From the NCBI RefSeq assembly GCF_900104215.1, contig NZ_FMXO01000002.1:1-64000 (forward strand): a stretch of DNA of 64,000 nt, given 5' to 3'. This document shows positions 20,420 to 29,093 of the stretch, one piece after another. The DNA comes from Desulfonatronum thiosulfatophilum (GTDB taxonomy: Bacteria; Desulfobacterota; Desulfovibrionia; Desulfovibrionales; Desulfonatronaceae). The translations under genes were made by a program, and so were the position numbers. The notes beneath the pieces are model-generated. The model was not told the DNA's origin. It did no database searches and saw only the letters and a program-made list of their open reading frames with translations. Numbering within the stretch: the first letter of the stretch is position 1; the number at the start of each line of letters is the position of its first letter.

Positions 20420-21655
20420 TCAGCGACCTGCCAGATACGGATTGAAGTAGCCGAAGCGAATCCAGGGGGCTTGCCGTTTCAACTCGCTCATGAATGCATG
20501 CAGCCCCAGGGTCTCCTCCCTGATCTCCGGATACAATCCCAGATACAGCTCCGGATCGAGGTTCATGTTGCGCAACTGAATAAAGTCCACCTTTTCGGTT
20601 TGGACCAGGTCCGTGAGAGCACTCAATTCCGCGACCGTATCACTAATCCCTGGAAAAAAAAGATAATTCAGAGAAACGAACATCCCTGCCTGCTTGGCCT
20701 GACGGATGCTTTCCCGCACATCTGAAAACGCATAGCCGTTGGGTCGATAATACCTCTGGTACACATCATCCCGGGCACTGTTCAGGCTGACCCTGATCGA
20801 TGAGACTCCGGCCCTTGCAAGCAGGGGGATCGTCTTCGGCAAACTGGCGTTGGTGTTCACATTGACGGTTCCCGCGCCCCCCCCTTTCCGGAACCCCTGC
20901 ACGGACTCGGCGATCAGGTCGGCTTCGGTTAACGGTTCTCCCTCACACCCCTGCCCGAATGAGAATATGGCTTTGGGCTCACGCCGGCCATGGCGCTGCA
21001 TGACCTGGATGATTTCCTCGGGGTTCGGGCGAAATCCAATTCGATTCTGGGTTGCCGGAAATCCCGATTCGCTGGGCTGCAGAGAAAGGCATCCCAGACA
21101 GCGGGCATTACACGTTCTCGACGTGGGCAAAGGCGCCTCATATCGGCCCAGGGCCAGATTGCGTGCCGCCGGACAGGCTGAAACCAGTGCGCAATTGGCA
21201 AGATGGCGCACCAGACGATTGCCGGGGAACGTCTTCAACCACTGCTTTGCACCGGCGTGAATCCGTTGCGGCGGGATTCCGGAGAACTGCTGCCGGGGAT
21301 CCTGATCCACCTTTTCCGCGCAAACCCAGAAGCGATCGCGGGCAAATCCCACGGCGCCATAGGCGAAAAGCGGCAACACCGGCGCACCTGCTTCCGTCGC
21401 ATAGGCGCAGACCGCGCTCAGGGTATGGCCGGGACTGACGAAGGCCGCCACGGCGGTTTGATCCGAGATCCGGACATCATTGCGTGCTCTGTCCCAACCC
21501 ACGGCATTCCGCCCCGGCAAGAGAAACAGCTCGCACTCCTCCGGCAGCGGAATCAGTTCCTCGGCCAGTGGCTGCCGGATCTCAAATCCGACTCGGCACG
21601 ACATCCCCAGGGAGGGATGATCGAAAATACGTCCTCGCTGATCCGCGTATACCAT
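20420..21655 (-). CDS. Radical SAM protein with N-terminal extension
   Basis: The 411-residue protein has a radical SAM cluster motif CNARCLGC (Cys182, Cys186, Cys189). It is followed by FSFGQGCEGEPLTEADL and TVNVNTNASLPKT, as in MoaA/SPASM-like enzymes. An N-terminal ~175 residues precedes the motif, with extra cysteines (CALVSACPAAR). No SPASM cysteine cluster is visible at the C-terminus. I chose the ATG at 21655; the open frame extends upstream to 21805 without family support. It stands alone, so the substrate cannot be inferred. Confidence 0.8.
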   Translation of the reverse strand: MVYADQRGRIFDHPSLGMSCRVGFEIRQPLAEELIPLPEECELFLLPGRNAVGWDRARNDVRISDQTAVAAFVSPGHTLSAVCAYATEAGAPVLPLFAYGAVGFARDRFWVCAEKVDQDPRQQFSGIPPQRIHAGAKQWLKTFPGNRLVRHLANCALVSACPAARNLALGRYEAPLPTSRTCNARCLGCLSLQPSESGFPATQNRIGFRPNPEEIIQVMQRHGRREPKAIFSFGQGCEGEPLTEADLIAESVQGFRKGGGAGTVNVNTNASLPKTIPLLARAGVSSIRVSLNSARDDVYQRYYRPNGYAFSDVRESIRQAKQAGMFVSLNYLFFPGISDTVAELSALTDLVQTEKVDFIQLRNMNLDPELYLGLYPEIREETLGLHAFMSELKRQAPWIRFGYFNPYLAGR

Positions 21656-21802
21656 ACGTGGATGAACATTCCGTGATCGTGACAATGCTGCCCCCCATGA
21701 CAGAACAATACGCATTCGCAAGCCTGATCGATAGGTCATCAACCGCCCGACTGGCAAGTCCAGTGCCAGTGCGTCGGCAAAAGGATATTTTAAAAATAAT
21801 TG

Positions 21803-22023
21803 CAACTATTCAGCATATTCTGAAAGTACACGGGATTGGTCCGGCTTACCTTGATTTTGCGGTCTCGCATGTTTGACTGAGCCAGGATTCGTTCATCAAA
21901 CCATTGCCAAGCACTTGAAGCTCCAAATGCTGTTTATTCACGCAATGGTTTGATGTTACGAAGCCGGCGAAGGAGTCTGCGAGGCCGTAAATCAAGGCAA
22001 GCCGGACCTCAGCTGAGTAGTTG
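21803..22023 (+). repeat. Palindromic intergenic element, copy 1 (full)
   Basis: This 221-bp unit has terminal inverted repeats CAACTATTCAGC and GCTGAGTAGTTG, an inner perfect 14-bp palindrome (CATCAAACCATTGC/GCAATGGTTTGATG) and an outer helix around GGTCCGGCTT/AAGCCGGACC. It is nearly identical to copy 2 at 28824. It lies between divergent genes, 148 bp from the radical SAM start and 298 bp from the HAD-GH65 start. Confidence 0.92.
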
Positions 22024-22321
22024 CAAATAATTCACCTTGAAGTCCCCCTTCGTGATGAATTGCGACGTAGATTTTGAGAGCAAGGGCCGATATGGTTGAC
22101 CTGAGCCTTTTCGTTGCTCAGAATAGCCGCAAAAACATCGGCGACATCTCCCGTGCCCGAAGGCACGGACAGCAATGTCGAAATTGCACTGCGATCGTTG
22201 CCGATCAAACTCCGGATTCGGCCGTCAAAGAAACTTTCCGTACGCGATAAGCACCGCGACAAGATACCGTAAGTTGTTTCTGACCACATCAAGCCGACCA
22301 CTGTTAAACCAGGGAGGAACA

Positions 22322-25300
22322 ATGACCGGTGTGAAGCCGAAGGCTGCCATTTTCGATCTGGGAGGCGTACTCACCAGCACGGACCATCTCCATGCCAAAG
22401 CCTGGGAAGAAACCCTGAATCCTTTTCTGGAATCCGTCGCCGAAAAAGAAGGCAGTCCCTTCCGCCCTTTTGACCCCCAGAACGATTACAGGAATCACCT
22501 CGAACGCAGACCGGCATTCGAAGGAGCTTTGAGTTTCTTCAAGTCCCGGAATATCGAGCCCCCCTACGGCAGACCGGATGACGGCCCCGAAGCGCAGACC
22601 ATCCATGGGCTGAGTCGGCGCAAGAACGACCTGTTCCTGGAATTGTTGAACACCCACGGCCCAAAAGTCATCGACACGTCCGTCGATCTGCTGAAGACGC
22701 TCAAAAACGAAGGCTTTCGGATCGGGATCATATCCTCCAGCCTGAACTGCGACTGCATTCTCAAACTTGCGGGGCTTGAAGGATTGTACGACGTCCGCAT
22801 GGACGAAGAAATGCTTCAGGAGCAGAATCTCAAGGAAAAACCGCAACCGGACATGATGCTCGCTGCGGCCCGGGCCATGGAGTGCTACCCTGGCGAATGC
22901 CTGGTCGTGGATGATACGCTGGCCGGCGTTCGGGCTGGGCGAGCCGGCAACTTCGGGATGATCATCGGTCTGGCCACCAATGGGAACGGCGAGATGTTCC
23001 GTCAATTCGGGGCCGATCTGGTGCTGGGCGATCTCACCGAGACGTGTCCGGAAGACATCCGGAAGTGGTTCGAGCAGGATCTGCAAAACGACGGATGGAA
23101 ACACTCCTATACTGGCCTGGAACGCGGCGACGAGAAACTGCGTGAAACGCTGACCACCGTAGGCAACGGCTACATGGGGGTCCGAGGCTGTTTCGAAGGC
23201 GAGCGGGCCTCATTTTATCATTACCCTGGAATGTACCTGGCCGGCATCTTCAACCGTGTCCCAAGCATGGTGCACGGCCGCGAAATCTTCAACAATGATT
23301 TCGTGAACTGCCCGAACTGGCTGCCCGTGGAATTCAAGATCGGCAACAGCAAGTACTTGAGCCCGCTGCAGATGGAACTGCTCAGCTACAAGCAGGAGCT
23401 GGATCTGCGCCGTGGCGTGCTCCATCGCACCATGATCTGCCGCGACGTCCACGGCCTGATCACCCGCATCCAGTCCAGCCGGCTGGCCAGCATGGCCGAG
23501 CCCCATCTGTGCGCGTTGCGTTATGAACTGACTCCGATCAACTATTCCGCGCCGATCACCATGCGCGTCAGCCTGGACGGCAACGTTGAAAACACCAACG
23601 TGCCCAGGTATTCCCAATTGACTTCAAAGCATCTGGAACTGATCCATTCCGGCAAGACCGCCGACGGTTTGAGCCTGCGAGTCAAAACCAGTGCATCCGG
23701 ATATCAGATCCATATGGAAGCCAGAACCCGGCTTCTGGAGGACAACAAGAAGCTTTCGCCGGAGCGCTCCACTTTCAAGAACAATGCGGAAATCGGAGAA
23801 GAACTCCGGTTCCAGGCCTATGAAAACAGAACCTATGCCCTGGAAAAAACCGTGGCCGTCTACACGTCGCTGGACGGAGTGCAGGATCTGAGCAGCGCCG
23901 CTTCCTCCCTGCTTGGCAAGCATTCAGCCTTCAACAAAATCCTGAGCGCCCATGAACGGGCCTGGGCCGCACTCTGGGACAAGGCGGACATCCGGATTCA
24001 AGGAGACCGATTCGTGCAGCGCACCGTCAGGCTGCACATTTACCACCTGCTGGTCACGGCTTCCCCTCACAATCGCCTGTTGTACACCGGCATGCCCGCC
24101 CGGGGGCTGCACGGAGAAGCCTATCGCGGCCACATCTTCTGGGATGAAATCTACATCCTTCCCTTTTTCGACCTGCACTTCCCGGAAATCTCGCGCTCCC
24201 TGCTCCTCTACCGCTACCACCGCCTGAACGGCGCGCGAGAATATGCGCGCAGCTACGGCTTCAAGGGCGCCATGTATCCATGGCAGACAGCGGATGGAGG
24301 CGAAGAAGAAACCCAGGAAATTCACTACAATCCTGCCGGAAAGACCTGGGACCCGGACTTGAGCCGCAGACAACGCCATGTGTCCATCGCCATCTTCGCC
24401 AATGTCTGGCGGTATGTGGAACTGGCCAAGGATGAACAGTTCCTGCGGGATTACGGCGCGGAAATGCTGCTGGAAATCGCCCGCTTCTGGGCCGATATCG
24501 CGAACCATGACCCGGAAACCGGAAAATATCACATCGAAGGCGTCATGGGGCCGGACGAATTCCACGAGGAGCTTCCCGGCAATGATGAGCCCGGCGTCAA
24601 GGACAACGCCTACACCAACGTGATGGTGGTCTGGCTTCTGGAGCAGGCGCTCAAGCTGGTGGACCGTCTGCCCGGAGCAACCCTGAGAAAACTTCAGGAA
24701 CAAATCGACTTCAAGATCGAGGAAACCGAGAAGTGGCGGGACATGATCAGGAAGCTCAACGTCCTGATGACTCCCGAGGGCATCATCCACCAGTTCGACG
24801 GCTACATGGACCTGGACGAGCTTGACTGGGACGCCTACCGGCGGCGGTACTACGACATCCACCGCATGGACCGCATTCTCAAGGCCGAGGGCGACAGCCC
24901 GGACCATTACAAAGTCGCCAAGCAGGCCGACGTGCTGATGATGTACTACCTGCTGGAACCGGACGAGGTGGCCCACATCCTGCGCGAACTCGGCCATGAG
25001 GTGGATGATCCCCGGGAATTGCTGCAGAAAAACTACGACTACTATGAACCGCGAACCAGCCATGGCTCAACCCTGAGCAAGGTGGTCCACGCCGTGGTGT
25101 CCTACTACATCCATTCCGATGCCGGCACGTGGCGCTGGTTTGTGGAAGCGATGAAAAGCGACGTCTACGACACCCAAGGCGGCACCACGAAAGAAGGCAT
25201 TCACACCGGGGTGATGGCCGCCACCCTGGATATCATCCTCCGATGCTTCGCCGGCCTCCATCTGGGAGGGCCGCATCCGGTCATTCAGCCCAGATTGCCG

Positions 25301-25519
25301 GAACATTGGCAGAAACTGACCTTCCGTTTCCAACTCCAACGGACCTGGTACGATGTTGAACTCGAACACGGTCGGGCTCGGGTGTCCATTTCAGGACGCG
25401 AGGGCGAGGAAAGGGTCGTCCAGGTTGGGGAGAAGATCTTGCATCTTCTTCCCGGCAGATGTTCCGAAACTACGTTGCCGGATGATCCCATGCCCATGGA
25501 TTGGAGCATTTCCGTATGA
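22322..25519 (+). CDS. HAD-like domain fused to GH65 glycoside phosphorylase
   Basis: This is a 1065-residue fusion. Residues 1 to ~255 are a beta-phosphoglucomutase-like HAD domain: nucleophile Asp12 in AIFDLGGVL, IISSSLNC, KPQPDM, VVDDTLAGVRAG. Residues ~265-1040 are a GH65 phosphorylase with catalytic acid Glu746 in GVMGPDEFHE, and with HGEAYRGHIFWDE and PRTSHGSTLS. Such pairs cleave trehalose- or maltose-type disaccharides with phosphate and isomerise the beta-glucose 1-phosphate. The second HAD Asp (DxD) is Gly here, so mutase activity is doubtful. GGAGG precedes the ATG. The exact disaccharide cannot be read from sequence. Shikimate kinase overlaps its stop. Confidence 0.88.
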   Translation: MTGVKPKAAIFDLGGVLTSTDHLHAKAWEETLNPFLESVAEKEGSPFRPFDPQNDYRNHLERRPAFEGALSFFKSRNIEPPYGRPDDGPEAQTIHGLSRRKNDLFLELLNTHGPKVIDTSVDLLKTLKNEGFRIGIISSSLNCDCILKLAGLEGLYDVRMDEEMLQEQNLKEKPQPDMMLAAARAMECYPGECLVVDDTLAGVRAGRAGNFGMIIGLATNGNGEMFRQFGADLVLGDLTETCPEDIRKWFEQDLQNDGWKHSYTGLERGDEKLRETLTTVGNGYMGVRGCFEGERASFYHYPGMYLAGIFNRVPSMVHGREIFNNDFVNCPNWLPVEFKIGNSKYLSPLQMELLSYKQELDLRRGVLHRTMICRDVHGLITRIQSSRLASMAEPHLCALRYELTPINYSAPITMRVSLDGNVENTNVPRYSQLTSKHLELIHSGKTADGLSLRVKTSASGYQIHMEARTRLLEDNKKLSPERSTFKNNAEIGEELRFQAYENRTYALEKTVAVYTSLDGVQDLSSAASSLLGKHSAFNKILSAHERAWAALWDKADIRIQGDRFVQRTVRLHIYHLLVTASPHNRLLYTGMPARGLHGEAYRGHIFWDEIYILPFFDLHFPEISRSLLLYRYHRLNGAREYARSYGFKGAMYPWQTADGGEEETQEIHYNPAGKTWDPDLSRRQRHVSIAIFANVWRYVELAKDEQFLRDYGAEMLLEIARFWADIANHDPETGKYHIEGVMGPDEFHEELPGNDEPGVKDNAYTNVMVVWLLEQALKLVDRLPGATLRKLQEQIDFKIEETEKWRDMIRKLNVLMTPEGIIHQFDGYMDLDELDWDAYRRRYYDIHRMDRILKAEGDSPDHYKVAKQADVLMMYYLLEPDEVAHILRELGHEVDDPRELLQKNYDYYEPRTSHGSTLSKVVHAVVSYYIHSDAGTWRWFVEAMKSDVYDTQGGTTKEGIHTGVMAATLDIILRCFAGLHLGGPHPVIQPRLPEHWQKLTFRFQLQRTWYDVELEHGRARVSISGREGEERVVQVGEKILHLLPGRCSETTLPDDPMPMDWSISV

Positions 25520-26145
25520 ACAGGTTCATTCAGGACAAAATTCCGGTTGCCGACTCCGAGGCAACCATGGTCCACCGGCAAGGCTCCGGAAAGACCAGTT
25601 TCGACACGCGATCGGATAATATTTTCCTGGTGGGTTTGCGCGGCAGCGGCAAGTCCACCCTGGGGAAACTTCTGGCCCGGCGTCTTGGTATGACGTTCGT
25701 GGACACCGATGAAATGGTCGTCCAAAAAAACGGCCATTCCATTCCCGAAATCGTTGCATCTGAAAGTTGGGAAGCCTTTCGACGCCTTGAGTCCGATGTT
25801 CTGCAAGAAGTCTGTAATGAAAAAGGGCAGGTGGTTGCGACGGGCGGCGGAATCATTCTTGCCCCGGACAACCTGAAACGGATTCAGCAATCCGGCACGA
25901 CCTTCTACCTGATGACCAGGATCCCGACCCTGCTCCAACGTTTGACATCATCCACCGCCCGGCAAGATCGTCCTCCCCTGTCCGATCTGCCGCTGGAGCA
26001 GGAACTCATTCAATGCAATATCCAACGTGGCCCGCTCTACATGTGCGCGGCCACGCACATCCTGCACACCGACGGCGTAATTGAGGATTCCCTGGCGGAC
26101 GCCCTGGAAAAACTCGGCTTAACTGATACGCCATATTCGGAATGA
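25516..26145 (+). CDS. aroK: Shikimate kinase with N-terminal extension
   Basis: The 209-residue protein contains a complete shikimate kinase from ~residue 34. It shows LVGLRGSGKST (P-loop), TFVDTDEMV (catalytic Asp), VATGGGIIL and a lid with RQDRPPLSD. The first 33 residues are extra and include a P-loop-like RQGSGKTS. The ATG overlaps the HAD-GH65 stop (ATGA), which supports this start; an ATG at 25567 is an alternative. The enzyme makes shikimate 3-phosphate for aromatic amino acids. Its placement behind a sugar phosphorylase is unusual. Confidence 0.87.
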   Translation: MNRFIQDKIPVADSEATMVHRQGSGKTSFDTRSDNIFLVGLRGSGKSTLGKLLARRLGMTFVDTDEMVVQKNGHSIPEIVASESWEAFRRLESDVLQEVCNEKGQVVATGGGIILAPDNLKRIQQSGTTFYLMTRIPTLLQRLTSSTARQDRPPLSDLPLEQELIQCNIQRGPLYMCAATHILHTDGVIEDSLADALEKLGLTDTPYSE

Positions 26146-26312
26146 GAACGATGAACCCTGCTTTCCGGCTGCCGGCACGCCCATTCATGACCATTAACAA
26201 TTTTGACGATGAAAAACCTCCACCACCATCCAGAGTTCACATTTTTGTGGAACGACATGCTCGATAGTGCCGCATGTCATTGCAATTTTTAGCAATTCCA
26301 ACTGCTTCCAAG

Positions 26313-26328
26313 TTGGTCTCAAACTTGA
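26313..26328 (+). promoter_or_regulatory. Weak sigma-54-like promoter upstream of glnA
   Basis: TTGG at 26313-26316 and TTGA at 26325-26328 have the GG-N10-G spacing of a -24/-12 promoter, 44 bp before the glnA start. The -12 GC is GA and the -24 box lacks CA, so the match is poor. The location before a nitrogen-assimilation gene is what makes it worth noting. Confidence 0.25.
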
Positions 26329-26371
26329 ATTACAGGCTCCCGACACGCCACTCTAACCTCTGGAGGTTTCA

Positions 26372-27718
26372 ATGATCGATTCGCCCGTATTTAATTGCCG
26401 GAATGCCGACGACGTAATGAAGGCGGTTCGCGAATACAATGTCAGTTTTGTTCAATTCTGGTTTGTGGATGTCATTGGAACGCTGAAAAGCTTCCAAATA
26501 ACCATCAGCGAGTTGGAGGGGGCCTTTGACGAGGGAATGGGATTTGACGGATCGTCAATCCTGGGTTTTGCAAGGATTCATGAAAGCGATATGGTCGCCA
26601 TTCCTGATCCAACGACGTTCCAACTTGTTCCCTGGCGGCCGGTGGATCGTCCCGTGGCCAGGATGTTCTGCGACATCAAGAATCCGGACGGAACCCCCTA
26701 TGTCGCCGACAGTCGGTATGTGCTGAAACGGATTTTGAGCAAAGCCGCGGAAAAAGGGTACACGTTCTACGTCGGTCCGGAACTGGAGTTCTTCCTCTTT
26801 GAATCATCGAAGCAGCCCACCATCATTGATCATGGCGGCTATTTCGATGCTCCGCCCCTCGATCTGGGCAACGACGTCCGCCGGGATATCATTTTCGCCC
26901 TGAACAAGATGGGAATCACGGTGGAGTACAGTCACCACGAGGTCGCGCCCAGCCAGCACGAGATCGACCTGCGCTATGCCGAGGCTCTGCAAATGGCCGA
27001 CATTGCCGTGACCTACAAGACCGTTTGCAAGGAGATTTCCCGCAGGCACGGTTGTTACGCATCCTTCATGCCCAAGCCCATTTTCGGGCAGAACGGCAGC
27101 GGCATGCACACGCACCAGTCGCTGTTCAAGAACGGCAGAAACGTCTTTTATGATGCCAACGACAAACATTTTCTCAGCGCGGAATGCAAAAGCTACATTG
27201 CCGGTCTGCTCAAACACGCTCCGGAATTCTGCGCCGTCACCAACCAGTGGGTCAATTCCTACAAACGCCTGGTCCCGGGATATGAAGCTCCCGTCTATCT
27301 GGCCTGGGCCCGCCGCAACCGCTCGTCTCTGGTGCGGGTTCCTCTGTACAAGCCGGGCAAGGAAGTGGCTACACGCGTGGAACTGCGTTCGCCGGACCCG
27401 GCCTGCAATCCCTACCTGGCCTTTGCCGTAATGCTCGCCGCCGGGCTCAAGGGCATGGAGGAAGGCTACAAGCTGCCGGACCCGGTGGAAGAGGACATCT
27501 TTGAAATGACCACTTCGGAGCGATCCGCTCATAAAATCGAAGCGTTGCCGGGCAGCCTCGGCGAAGCGGTGGCGGTTATGGAACAAAGCGCTCTGCTCAA
27601 GGAAGCTTTAGGTGAACACATCTTTTCCAAATTCATCGAAAACAAGAAAAAGGAGTGGGACGATTATCGAGTCCAGGTCACGCAGTATGAGCTTGATCGC
27701 TACCTCCCTTTTCTCTAA
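26372..27718 (+). CDS. glnA: Glutamine synthetase type I
   Basis: The 448-residue enzyme condenses ammonia and glutamate. Visible are GFDGSSILGFARIHESDM, the metal-binding YVGPELEFFLF, APSQHEIDLRYAEALQMAD, FMPKPIFGQNGSGMHTHQS and RVELRSPDPACNPYLAFA. Its length, and the absence of the extra insert and of the adenylylation loop of ~470-residue GSI-beta enzymes, place it with the GSI-alpha-like group, so control by adenylylation is not expected. CTGGAGG lies 7 nt before the ATG. A strong terminator follows, so it is probably monocistronic. Confidence 0.96.
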   Translation: MIDSPVFNCRNADDVMKAVREYNVSFVQFWFVDVIGTLKSFQITISELEGAFDEGMGFDGSSILGFARIHESDMVAIPDPTTFQLVPWRPVDRPVARMFCDIKNPDGTPYVADSRYVLKRILSKAAEKGYTFYVGPELEFFLFESSKQPTIIDHGGYFDAPPLDLGNDVRRDIIFALNKMGITVEYSHHEVAPSQHEIDLRYAEALQMADIAVTYKTVCKEISRRHGCYASFMPKPIFGQNGSGMHTHQSLFKNGRNVFYDANDKHFLSAECKSYIAGLLKHAPEFCAVTNQWVNSYKRLVPGYEAPVYLAWARRNRSSLVRVPLYKPGKEVATRVELRSPDPACNPYLAFAVMLAAGLKGMEEGYKLPDPVEEDIFEMTTSERSAHKIEALPGSLGEAVAVMEQSALLKEALGEHIFSKFIENKKKEWDDYRVQVTQYELDRYLPFL

Positions 27719-27741
27719 CATCCAAAAACTTCCGTAACGTG

Positions 27742-27778
27742 AAAACGCCCCGGTCCCAATTGAAACCGGGGCGTTTTT
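27742..27778 (+). terminator. Rho-independent terminator of glnA
   Basis: AACGCCCCGGT and ACCGGGGCGTT form an 11-bp stem (27744-27754 and 27765-27775) followed by a T-run, 25 bp after the glnA stop. The flanking A/T runs make it able to act on both strands. Confidence 0.92.
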
Positions 27779-27892
27779 GATGAGAGAGGACGCACTGGGT
27801 GCGATCCCGGGGGGGCGGGCATTTTTCACTCTCAAGTCGGTGCCAGAAACTGGGACCGCGGAGAGTATTTGCTCAAGTCATCTTCCGCAGAC

Positions 27893-28336
27893 CTACCGGG
27901 AAAACTGGACCGGAGATTCCACAGATCCCAGTCCGCCGTGCACATTCATCCCCACAAGTCGCCACTGATATGATGCACTCGGTTCCCATTCACAGAGCAA
28001 AATCCTGATCACGCCGTTCTGACGCTTGAATTCGCTGGAACCATCTCCCAACAAAATGCGGCCCGTGGGTTGGAAAGGACATCCGGGGCAGTCCTCGTTG
28101 GACTCCAGCTGCATCCATTCCAGGTGTACGAATCCCAGCTTTTTGGATGCTCCATGCACCAGGGCACGCACATCCAGACACGCGTCTTGGCGCTGATGCT
28201 GAATCTCACCCCAATGGAAACGATCTTCGTCAACCTGCGGCACAGGCCAGCCCTTCTTGCCGCACCCGGCACCGATCACCCCTAAAATGACCAACGCAAA
28301 GAGGAGCAACCACACCCTATTCAATCGAAACATCAT
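27893..28336 (-). CDS. Small lipoprotein of unknown function
   Basis: The 147-residue precursor has a lipoprotein signal (VILGVIGAGC, lipidated Cys25) followed by GKKGWPVPQVD, reminiscent of LptM-type lipoproteins. The mature domain has a CPGCPF pair, ILLGDGSSEF and a C-terminal strand pattern (YQWRLVGMNVHG) like a fibronectin-III or Ig-like fold. That fold suggestion is weak. GGAGG lies 8 nt before the ATG at 28336. It should sit in the inner or outer membrane. It points away from lptD, and no partner can be inferred. Confidence 0.7.
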   Translation of the reverse strand: MMFRLNRVWLLLFALVILGVIGAGCGKKGWPVPQVDEDRFHWGEIQHQRQDACLDVRALVHGASKKLGFVHLEWMQLESNEDCPGCPFQPTGRILLGDGSSEFKRQNGVIRILLCEWEPSASYQWRLVGMNVHGGLGSVESPVQFSR

Positions 28337-28658
28337 CACCTTTGCCTCCATGCCTTCAACGCTATTGATTCATTGGCCGCGGCAACACAGTACCCGGATT
28401 CGACCACGACCCCGCGAACGTGCCCTCTCTCTAAACCATGTCCCCCACGGAAACAAGAATCTCGTGCCGGAAGGTCAACTCATCATGGACTTTCGGCAAC
28501 TCACCTTCAGCATTCCGGCATGGACATATGCTGCATCACAAGATATTGCCGATCTGCCTCCAAAGCATGTTCGCCTGAAACCCAAGCCATGATGCACCAG
28601 CCACTTTGGTCTGACATGACGCCAATCGATCGTTAACGAATAAAGTAATCTTGTCGAA

Positions 28659-28770
28659 GCGCATCACTGCTCCAGCAGGAATTTTCGGCTCAATCGAAAC
28701 AGCCCTGGACACTGAAGGCGAACCTTGCGGAAAGCCTGCGAGAGAAACAAGTATTCGTAGCTACGGGTAT
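28659..28770 (+). pseudogene. Decayed duplicate of the lptD 5' coding region
   Basis: These 112 bp resemble 29217-29328 inside lptD without large gaps: GCAGGAATTTTCGG, then AGCCCTGGAC, GGAAAGCCTGCG and ACAAGTATTCGTAG are shared blocks. The copy has no intact frame and lies upstream of palindromic element copy 2. The rest of 28337-28823 contains no gene that I can recognise. Confidence 0.75.
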
Positions 28771-28823
28771 TCTTTATTCAATTATGAACAGATTAAGTCA
28801 GTGCAGCTTTAGGTATTGTTGTG

Positions 28824-29043
28824 TAACTATTCAGCATATTCTGAAAGTACACGGGATTGGTCCGGCTTGCCTTGATTTTGCGGTCTCGCATGCTTGACTG
28901 AGCCAGGATTCGTTCATCAAACCATTGCCAAGCACTTGAAGCTCCAAATGCTGTTTATTCACGCAATGGTTTGATGTTACGAAGCCGGCGAAGGAGTCTG
29001 AGGCCGTAAAATCAAGGCAAACCGGACCTCAGCTGAGTAGTTG
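28824..29043 (+). repeat. Palindromic intergenic element, copy 2 (full)
   Basis: This 220-bp unit is almost identical to copy 1 and in the same orientation. Its ends are TAACTATTCAGC and GCTGAGTAGTTG. The inner 14-bp palindrome and outer GGTCCGGCTTGCCTTGAT helix are kept. It ends 50 bp before the lptD start codon. Confidence 0.93.
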
Positions 29044-29093
29044 CTTTGTTGTTTCGCTTTTTTTTCATGTTTGCGCCAAGGAGTCCTTCGCCC

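Noticed and set aside
21803-22023. Palindromic element as a simple bidirectional terminator
   Set aside because: Copy 1 lies between divergent gene starts, and copies 2 and 3 lie just before start codons, where termination of an upstream gene makes little sense.
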